Of a stretch of 64,000 nucleotides of DNA, positions 54,400-62,400 are shown piece after piece. Position numbers and translations under genes: made by a program. Numbering within the stretch: position 1 is the stretch's first letter; every line of letters begins with the position of its first letter. This DNA is from Nilaparvata lugens (lineage: Eukaryota; Arthropoda; Insecta; Hemiptera; Delphacidae): the NCBI RefSeq assembly GCF_014356525.2, contig NC_052514.1, positions 685,018 through 749,017 of the forward strand, written 5' to 3'. Below the pieces are notes generated by a model. It did not search any database and was not told the DNA's origin. It saw nothing but the letters and a program-made list of their open reading frames with translations.

Positions 54400-55660
54400 T
54401 TCTCAAGCGTCTCTGGTTCCGACAGATCAGGTGGCTTGCCACCGGATTTCTTGTTGCTGTTGTGTCGAATGAGTTGAACGTGGTTGTGTGTTCATTGTTA
54501 ATTTTCGATGCAATCTTTTCAATCGTCTCTGGTTCTGACAGATCAGGTGGCTTGCCACCGGATTTCTTGTTGCTGTTGTGTCCGAATGAGTTGAACGTGG
54601 TTGTGTGTTCATTGTTAATTTCTGCTGCAATCTTCTCAATAGTTTCTGGTTCCGACAGATCAGGTGGCTTGCCACCGGATTCTTGTTGCTGTTGTGTCCA
54701 AATGAGTTGAACGTGGTGTGTGTTCATTGTTAATTTTCGATGCAATCTTTTCAATCGTCTCTGGTTCCGACAGATCAGTGGCTTGCCACCGGATTTCTGT
54801 TGCTGTTGTGTCCAATGAGTTGAACGTGGTTGTGTGTTCATTGTTAATTCTGCTGCAATCTTCTCATCGTCTCTGGTTCCGACAGATCAGGTGGCTTGCC
54901 ACCGGATTTCTTGTTGCTGTTGTGTCCAAATGAGTTGAACGTGGTTGTGTGTTCATTGTTAATTTCTGCTGCAATCTTCTCAATCGTCTCTGGTTCCGAC
55001 AGATCAGGTGGCTTGCCACCGGATTTCTTGTTGCTGTTGTGTCCAAATGAGTTGAACGTGGTCGTGTGTTCATTGTTAATTCTGCTGCAATCTTCTCAAT
55101 CGTCTCTGGTTCCGACAGATCAGGTGGCTTGCCACCGGATTTCTTGTTGCTGTTGTGTCCGAATGAGTTGAACGTGGTCGTGTGTTCATTGTTAATTTCT
55201 GCTGCAATCTTCTCATCGTCTCTGGTTCCGACAGATCAGGTGCTTGCCACCGGATTCTTGTTGCTGTTGTGTCCAATGAGTTGAACGTGGTGTGTGTTCA
55301 TTGTTCATTTCTGCCACAATCTTCTCAAGCGTCTCTGGTTCCAACAGATCAGGTGGCTTGCCACCGATTTCTTGTTGCTGTTGTGTCCAATGAGTTGAAC
55401 GTGGTGTGTGTTCATTGTTAATTCTGCTGCAATCTTCTCAATAGTCTCTGGTTCTGACAGATCAGGTGGCTTGCCACCGGATTTCTGTTGCTGTTGTGTC
55501 CAAATGAGTTGAACGTGGTCGTGTGTTTATTGTTCATTTCTGCTGCAATCTTCTCAAGCGTCTCTGGTTCTGACAGATCAGGTGGCTTGCCACCATATTT
55601 CTTGTTGCTGTGTGTCCGAATGAGTGAACGTGGTCGTGTGTTTATTGTTCATTTCTGCTG
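54400..55660 (-). pseudogene. Array module IV, frame-broken
   Basis: About ten 117-bp units with frequent 1-3 base deletions (e.g. gtgtcgaatg, gttaattctg, gtccaatgag) so that the repeat frame jumps several times. Either decayed units or uncorrected long-read errors. Confidence 0.7.
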
Positions 55661-55667
55661 CAATCAT

Positions 55668-56815
55668 CATCTCAGGGACACAGACGCTTGGATGTGGATC
55701 CTTTTGACTTCCAAGGTGACAGGTTGAGCAGGAGCAGAAATGTGGGGAGGAGTGAAGTGGTCAGCATTGGTAAAGTTGTTAATTTCTGCCGCAATCTTCT
55801 CAAGCGTCTCTGGTTCGACAGATCAGGTGGCTTGCCACCATATTTCTTGTTGCTGTGTGTCCGAATGAGTTGAATGTGGTCGTGTGTTCATTGTTATTTC
55901 TGCTGCAATCTTCTCAATCGTCTCTGGTTCTGACAGATCAGGTGGCTTGTCTTCGGATTTCTTGTTGCTGTTGTGTCCAATGAGTTGAACGTGGTTGTGT
56001 GTTCATTGTTAATTCTGCTGCAATCTTCTCAATAGTTTCTGGTTCCGACAGATCAGGTGGCTTGCCACGGATTTCTTGTTGCTGTGTGTCCGAATGAGTT
56101 GAATGTGGTCGTGTGTTCATTGTTAATTCTGCTGCAATCTTCTCAATAGTCTCTGGTTCTGACAGATCAGGTGGCTTGCCACCGGATTTCTTGTGCTGTT
56201 GTGTCCGAATGAGTTTAACGTGGTCGTGTGTTCATTGTTCATTTCTGCTGCAATCTTCTCAATCGTCTCTGGTTCTGACAGATCAGGTGGCTTGCCACCG
56301 TATTTCTTGTTGCTGTTGTGTCCGAATGAGTTGAACGTGGTCGTGTGTTCATTGTTAATTTTCGATGCAATCTTTTCAATCGTCTCTGGTTCCGACAGAT
56401 CAGGTGGCTTGCCACCGGATTTCTTGTTGCTGTTGTGTCCGAATGAGTTGAACGTGGTTGTGTGTTCATTGTTAATTCTGCTGCAATCTTCTCAATCGTC
56501 TCTGGTTCCGACAGATCAGGTGGTTTGCCACCATATTTCTTGTTGCTGTTGTGTCCGAATGAGTTGAACGTGGTCGTGTGTTCATTGTTAATTTTCGATG
56601 CAATCTTTTCAATCGTCTCTGGTTCCGACAGATCAGGTGGCTTGCCACCGGATTTCTTGTTGCTGTGTGTCCGAATGAGTTTAACGTGGTCGTGTGTTCA
56701 TTGTTAATTCTGCTGCAATCTTCTCAAGCGTCTCTGGTTCCGACAGATCAGGTGGCTTGCCACCGGATTTCTTGTTGCTGTTGTGTCCGAATGAGTTGAA
56801 CGTGGTCGTGTGTTC
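55668..56815 (-). pseudogene. Array module V, frame-broken
   Basis: Spacer copy at 55668-55790 followed by about nine units, again with scattered small deletions (gctgtgtgtccg for gctgttgtgtccg). It joins the acidic exon at 56828-56917 on its right. Confidence 0.7.
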
Positions 56816-56827
56816 ACATTTGGAACA

Positions 56828-56917
56828 CTACAACCATGCCTTTGCCGTTCCTTCTTCATTGCCCTCCTCAGAGCCTTCTACGTCAATATCCACGCTGGTT
56901 GCTTTCCGATTTTTCCC
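56828..56917 (-). CDS. Acidic exon leading into the repeat array
   Basis: Acceptor ttttattgcag, then the only open phase reads GKNRKATSVDIDVEGSEEGN, EEGTAKAWL and TAG at 56830-56828. Beyond the TAG the same frame continues as CSKCEHTTTFNSFGHNS, straight into the 39-aa repeat. So the exon and the array share a frame apart from one stop. Either the stop is a mutation or error, or a splice removes it. This is the most likely upstream part of the repeat protein. Confidence 0.5.
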   Translation of the reverse strand, partial: GKNRKATSVDIDVEGSEEGNEEGTAKAWL

Positions 56918-57288
56918 CTGCAATAAAAAATGAAAGCTCTATCAGGTTAGTTGTTTATGAATTGGATATTTTTTGTATAAAAAAATTGAAACTTTATAAG
57001 TGATGTGTGCTGGGTGGTTTACCACAGGCTAGGCCTACTCAGTAACCCATTTTGAATTTTTAGAATTTAAAAATCATATTCAGTGAAAGAGACTAAATTA
57101 ACATAATTAGGGAAAACTAAACCTAGTTTTTAATAGTTATGATACATATTATTATATTGTGTATGATTGAGTTAGGTCTGTATGTTATTACCAAGTTATT
57201 TTGACTGACTATAATTGACTAGCTGATTAGACGTTGTCTATGACTGTTATTATGTTGAATGACTATAAAATTCTATTATTATTATTAC

Positions 57289-57643
57289 TATAGTCAGGTC
57301 CACGTTATAATGGCAGTGTAGAAAGATAGAAGAACAACGTTGCCGATCCTTTGTCTTGTCAATGCCCTCTATAGACGGTAGCTGATACAGGTTTATTGAT
57401 GTAATATTAACTGTTCATTCTCGTTTAAAATTATAAATTATATTTTATTAAGCAAGCAATTATTCATTCATAATGAATTTTCATAATTAAGATGGAATAT
57501 TTCGTTAATTAATGATTAATTCCAAATTGTTAAAAGACGATCTGGCAACAGAGCAAAGCGAGAAAGAGATAGCGCTATCTGCTTTGTTGAATGATAGACA
57601 AAGATAATCAAACACTGCGATTATAACGTGGACCTCACTATAA
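57289..57643. mobile_element. TA-flanked MITE, copy 3 (complete)
   Basis: Left tatagtcaggtccacgttat, right gattataacgtggacctcac-tata; ~355 bp, about 28-bp inverted ends, TA on both sides. Interior similar to 30043-30407. Confidence 0.8.
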
Positions 57644-57659
57644 AGTATAATGCCGCTTC

Positions 57660-58469
57660 TATAGTGAGGTCCATGTTATAATGGCAGTATACAATTGACA
57701 ATACTGTTGCTGTCCTTCTCTATCATACAATAAACCAGATAGCGCTATCTCTCTCTAGCTTTGCAATGTTGTCAGTTTGCCAGAATATTTTATTTTTACT
57801 TTTGACAGTGACTGTTCAAAAGTAAACTAACAATTCTCAGCCGCCATTTGTTTTCTTCATTCTATCAAAATACTTTGGTACACAAGTCGTATAATTGAAT
57901 TAAAATGTATTTTTGAAACAATGAAATAATTTTTAGACATTATCGTATGAGAAACACAAATTAAAATACTTGAAATGACATTTTAAAAGTTGATAACCTA
58001 CCATCCTAGACTTCATCCATGCTTCAGCCTACATACCTACAGCCTACGTATAGGTTAGACCTACTCGTACCGGTATAAATAATAATCCATTGAAATTACT
58101 TATTTTAAATAGGATTTCTATTACTTTTAAAAGAATACCTACAAAATAACTTAATTTCAGTTGTTTTGAAATTCAGATTGGAGTATCACAGCTTTTTAAA
58201 TTAGCCGCCATCTCAGGTTTGTATAAAAATAAAAATCGGATCTCAGTTATGGAAGCAAATTTTTGAATCAAATTAGGAGAAAATATATATTCTTGATTAA
58301 TTTGACATCAAATTGATTATTTTATCAAGGAAATGATAATTATTATTAGATCAAATTTAATGGGATGAATTGAGTAACAGCTGTGTACACTCAGTGGCAA
58401 AATGGAGAGACTTGGCAACGTTTTTCTCCTATCTTTCTTCACTGCCATTTTAACGTGGAACTCACTATA
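57660..58469. mobile_element. TA-flanked MITE, long variant
   Basis: Left tatagtgaggtccatgttat, right cattttaacgtggaactcac-tata; ~810 bp. Starts only 17 bp after the previous element. Interior non-coding, with no transposase. Confidence 0.75.
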
Positions 58470-58562
58470 CATGTTGGCCCAACGTCGGCCAGCGCCAGTG
58501 TGTTTGCCAACGTTGGCCTTGATTGGTCACTGGCCATTTTGCAGGCTGGGCCAACATGTAGA
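58467..58562. repeat. TTGGCC hairpin, ~95 bp
   Basis: acatgttggccca at the left is inverted as tgggccaacatgt at the right, with gccaacgttggc at the centre; a small GC-rich MITE abutting the previous element. Confidence 0.65.
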
Positions 58563-58685
58563 TATGGCATCAATTGGTTACTATTGGCAATGAAGACCGT
58601 TATTAGTGATGTAGGCTGGGTGTAACAGCAGGGTATGCCTTAAATAAGTATTAATAAAATTTATCAAGCAAACTGTTAAATTTAC

Positions 58686-58841
58686 CCTTTTGAAAGAAGA
58701 CGTTGGCAGTTTGAATTTTATAAAATCGATCTTAAAAAATATCCATTTTTCATTGGTTTTCGATACTAGAACATTTCCGACGTGCAAGTCTCGATGCTCG
58801 AACTCTACACAACGTTCGGCGACCGCCAGAGCACAAATCAC
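58686..58841 (-). CDS. Haspin-like kinase exon (catalytic loop)
   Basis: Acceptor tttatttatcag, 52 codons, donor GTAAAT, phase 0 at both ends. The frame reads VICALAVAERCVEFEHRDLH-VGNVLVS. The motif FEHRDLHWGNVL is diagnostic of haspin (histone H3 Thr3 kinase); here Trp is Val. His-Arg-Asp of the catalytic loop and the following Asn are kept. If not spliced, the frame continues KRVNLTVCLINF, which lines up with the haspin segment before its DYT motif but has INF there. Other exons are not seen in the window. It may be a divergent gene or a pseudogene exon. Confidence 0.6.
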
Positions 58842-58861
58842 CTGATAAATAAAACTTCAAT

Positions 58862-59337
58862 TAGCTTCCAATACTTTTATTTCGCTAAAAACGGATCAAT
58901 AAAACTCACACAATTTTAATAGAAATTTATCCTGTGGCCTCCTTTATTATACAGTAGTAGATTTCATTGCTGAAGATCTGGCCAGATTGATGTGTTAAGG
59001 TAGGTTAGTGTGTTAAACCTCCTCATCGGACGATTAGATTTGATGCATTGTTTACAATCCGCATCATATAGGTATGCGCGCGCACTCCAATTGGAAACAA
59101 TGCATCAAATCTAATCGTCCGATGCCTACCTTAACCCTCAGCATTGCTGCCATACCTGGTCAAGCATTCGTATAAGAACAAAAAAAAGTTGTCAAAATAT
59201 CTGTTAGAGTTGTTTTGACAACACTGAAAGCGTGATTCGTTATCTCTGAAATTGGTGTCTCTGTGTTCAGAAAAATTCACTATAATTGGTATTTATTGAT
59301 GATTAATGAACTGAATTGTCATAGCTGTCGGTTCAAA
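58862..59337. repeat. Fold-back repeat, copy 2
   Basis: Same as 6786-7265, including the >40-bp stem (cggacgattagatttgatgc / gcatcaaatctaatcgtccg). Followed by a complete SINE. Confidence 0.7.
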
Positions 59338-59587
59338 AATATACTGGAGTGGCCGCAGTCAAGTGATTGTAGAATGGGAACCAGAGGCCCCGGGTTCGAA
59401 TCTCACGCGGCCAAGGTATCTTTCTTGGGCCACTCCCGTGTTTCGTGACATGTAGAGCCGTCGGTCCCGTCTCCCTGAAAGCAGTCTTTGGGTCATGTCA
59501 GAGGCCCTCGAGTCGATGAGGTGCGACCTGAAAACTCTGACTCCAGAACTGAGCCAGCCGGATCACTCAATAACATATTTTCAACAA
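59338..59587 (+). mobile_element. tRNA-derived SINE, copy 2
   Basis: Head ctggagtggccgcagtcaag, B box ggttcgaatct, body as in 9205-9456. The 150-bp block at 59588-59745 follows directly. Confidence 0.8.
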
Positions 59588-59745
59588 TATGTTGGGAAAC
59601 CAGATTGTTCGAGTAAAAACAATAATCTTGAATGTAAATTATCAGGTATCATTATTTTTCGTTTCAAAGATTGAAGTGAGGTATCATTCACCTGCAGTAT
59701 AATGTAGTACAACTGTCTTGCAGTGTAAAATTTATGATTTTCAAT
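59588..59745. repeat. 150-bp repeat, third copy
   Basis: Matches 9053-9203 and 9459-9609. Confidence 0.75.
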
Positions 59746-60054
59746 ATCACCACCTCCATGGCTCATTTTCATGGCTGATGCTGAAAAACAATTGAAAAAA
59801 TAAATTATCTTAATGAATAAATTTTATTTTTTTCAAGCACATATGCTCATACAAACGAGTTGAGTTGAATACAATCATTACATTTCATGATATCACATTA
59901 CTTGAATCATTACATTCCATGTTATCACATTACTGTTATGCCTTAAATCATGCTTTAATTATATATCACAAGTAAGAGTACTTTAGGAAGCATATGTTTC
60001 TAATATACACAAAAACATTAAAAATGTCCAAAAATTCTTCGGATGATTTTCCTT

Positions 60055-60286
60055 TCAAAGACTCTTAAGTGCGGATATATCGGCTACAGTGAATGTCCAT
60101 GCTTCGCTGCCATATGAAACTGCTGGCCTGATTACTGTTTATAGAGTTTTATTCTAGTGTCACGTGTTATCAGCTTGGACTTAATTATTTTAACATTTGC
60201 AAAATATGCTCTATTACCACTGATTATTCGTTTGTTTATTTCTTCAGACATTTTATTTTCTACATTCTGCTCTGTGCCTAGGTAAA
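60055..60286 (-). pseudogene. LINE RT C-terminal relic (RTE-like)
   Basis: On the minus strand: YLGTEQNVENKMSEEINKRI, ISGNRAYFANVKIIKSKLIT, RDTRIKLYKQ-stop, and after a deletion YGSEAWTFTVADISALKS. The order YLG...EIxxRIxxGNRAYF...KIKLYK...YGSExWT is that of the thumb and C-terminal region of RTE-like endonuclease-reverse transcriptases. Broken by a stop and indel. Confidence 0.75.
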
Positions 60287-60309
60287 CGATGCAAACTCTC
60301 TACTCGACT

Positions 60310-60975
60310 AAAAATAACATAACTAAACTCAATACTAATATTAAACACAACTACAATACTATTTATTCACTTGATATTTTACATTTATTTCATAAATTTT
60401 TACATTGCCAGATATGATATTGTGGGGAAGTGATATGCAAATAATGAATAATAGCGGATAGAGAAAGATATTTGACATTTCTTGAATACATAATATTATA
60501 TTGTCTGACAAGACAATGTATCAGTAATATCCCTTCCAAGCTTGAGAATTCCAATAAACATTAAAGTTGAAAACGTTCATTTTATTTTTCATTTCAACGA
60601 AATAAATTGAAAATTTAAAATTTTGGACTAGTTCTATTGAATACCGTATCTAATTTAATTTTGCAATGCGAATGATCAGTTTAGTTCATCATAATGTCTC
60701 TACGTGTCAAGAATTATAAATTTGATGAGCAAGTCATTCTGTTCATTGGAAATTTTATCGGTAGATTGCGAAACTTTTTTATAAATGAAAGTTTACAGTA
60801 CACCTCCGAAACACTTAATATAACAAAGCACAATCATAATGTATCAAGATTGTAGACCATATATCGTCTTTGGTGTACTTATGCAGTATATATAATGTGA
60901 TAAATAACTAATTGAATAAATAAATTGAAAACTATATTCATTTTATAAAATATTATTCAAGTTATTGCTGGAGCT
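60310..60975. other. Gene-less AT-rich stretch
   Basis: No exon, element end or long repeat recognised. Confidence 0.4.
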
Positions 60976-60981
60976 ACTCAC

Positions 60982-61128
60982 AAACGATTTTTTCCTCCCA
61001 TTCTTCATTTCTCTTTCCAATGATTGGAAATCTTCCATGTATCTTAAAGGAAGCTCTGGTATCTCTGATGATGTTTCCTCGTCAATGCCAGCCCTTGTTA
61101 CAGCTGCTGCCTTAGCAAGCTGCTCCAT
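60982..61128 (-). CDS. DUF4806-like first exon
   Basis: ATG at 61128 opens MEQLAKAAAVTRAGIDEETS, then IPELPLRYMEDFQSLEREMK and NGRKKSF up to a GTGAGT donor. The LPLxxMEDFxxLExEM pattern matches the start of DUF4806. The upstream gaa/ag edge (attcaag) could instead be an acceptor. It is separate from the CACTA copies and more divergent, so it may be a host gene; the next exon is not found. Confidence 0.45.
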
Positions 61129-61500
61129 TTTCCTTGAATAATGAGACCTTGAGAAGCCTTGAGAGGATGACCTTGGTGATGTGAATGAAAGTCATACATA
61201 ATTTTGCTCCTGGGTTTTGGAAGATTTTGTGTTATAAATAGTCACGGATAAGTACAAATTTTGTATTTATTTCATTATTAATTGTTTCTTGATCACGTTT
61301 TATCATTTTGTTTTAGATTTTAATTCTTAATTCTATTTTATAAGCCAAACATCGTTTAGAGGTTATTTTGAGGTTAGGTTTTCGAGATTTAAAAATAAAC
61401 ATAGATAGTTTACTTGAATAAAATTATAACCAAATTAAAATCCTATCATTTATAAATCAATTATTATTATTGCAAGTAATATAATTTCTTAGATAGGAAG

Positions 61501-62400
61501 ATGAGCTCAAGTAAAACACCGAAGGTTAATAATAGAAATGTAAACATAGCGAGAGTACTTACGCGTTCCCAAAACCAAAATTCAAAAACGCCAAAACCAA
61601 AACCCCAGTTCTTCAAACTACTTTAGCCGAAAAAGTTGCTCAACTACAAAGTAGCCACACTAATTTAAAAAACCAATTAGAAGTAACTTTAAAAACGTCT
61701 GAGGAAGAAAGGTTAGGGATGGTAGAAGAAATTAAATCTTTGGAACTGATTATAAAATTACAAGATGAAGACCATAAAAAAGAAATACTAAATCTAAAAA
61801 ATCAATGTAGTCTAATGTCGGAGGAAATAAAGAAACTAAAATCTAAATTTGATAATTCTAAATGTATGATAGAACCTCCGTCCAAATGCAAAAAAATAGA
61901 ATCTAACCTAAATGATGGGAAATGCTCTGAAAATGGTCGAAATAAAACATACAATGAGGTTTTGAAGACAGCAACCAAAAATATAGCTGAGGGAAATAAA
62001 GATAGGAAAGGGAGAGTTCTGCTACTGACGTCCAGTCATGGACGTGATTGCAGTGATCTCCTTGATAAAAGATTAAAAAATAAATTTGATGTCCAATGTT
62101 TTTTTAAGCCAAGTGCATCAATTAATGCAGTTGTAGAGTCAGCTAGGGAACAAACTAAAGATTTTGATGAAAATGACTATCTAATTGTACTGGGTGGCTC
62201 AAATAATATAAATGAACCTAACTTGAATCATCTTCCTCAAGTAACAGAAAAAATCAAGGAAATTGTGCCACTCAGCAAAAAAACAAACTTAATAATAAGT
62301 ACTATTCCTAATCGGTTTGATAGGCCAGAATTAAATGTAGCAATCAACTCGACAAACAAATCAATCCATAATACAATCATTAAAACCATTAGCATCCTTA
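61501..62400 (+). pseudogene. LINE-type ORF1 with coiled coil and SGNH-esterase domain, frameshifted and truncated
   Basis: ATG at 61501 starts a basic Asn/Lys-rich part (MSSSKTPKVNNRNVNIARVL). A frame jump near 61600 leads to a long coiled coil (about 61620-61870, EEIKSLELIIKLQDEDHKKE) and then GRVLLLTSSHGRDCSDLL, FFKPSASINAVVESA and DYLIVLGGSNNINEPN: the blocks of an SGNH/GDSL-type esterase as found in ORF1 of several insect LINEs. Homology to the esterase ends around IISTIPNRFDRPELN. From about 62400 the same frame is merely the antisense of the gypsy pol gene. Confidence 0.65.

Larger units (their letters stand above)
49045..56815 (-). repeat. 117-bp minisatellite array with modular higher-order structure
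   Basis: Tandem units of 117 bp (39 codons) fill most of 7.8 kb, roughly 50-60 units. The unit starts arbitrarily at gccaccggatttcttgttgc. Exact period: gccaccgga recurs at 49045, 49162, 49279, 49396. The array is cut into modules by five copies of a ~125-bp spacer (50412, 51704, 53437, 54268, 55668) and by 0.8 kb of unrelated sequence (52630-53436). Two unit types occur, differing mainly at the EKIAAE(M/I) positions. Units in 51830-52620 and 53560-54240 are nearly uniform; those in 54400-56815 carry many 1-3 base deletions. Confidence 0.95.

Noticed and set aside
49045..56815. CRISPR array
   Set aside because: Repeats are 117 bp, contiguous without unique spacers, and translated; the genome is eukaryotic.
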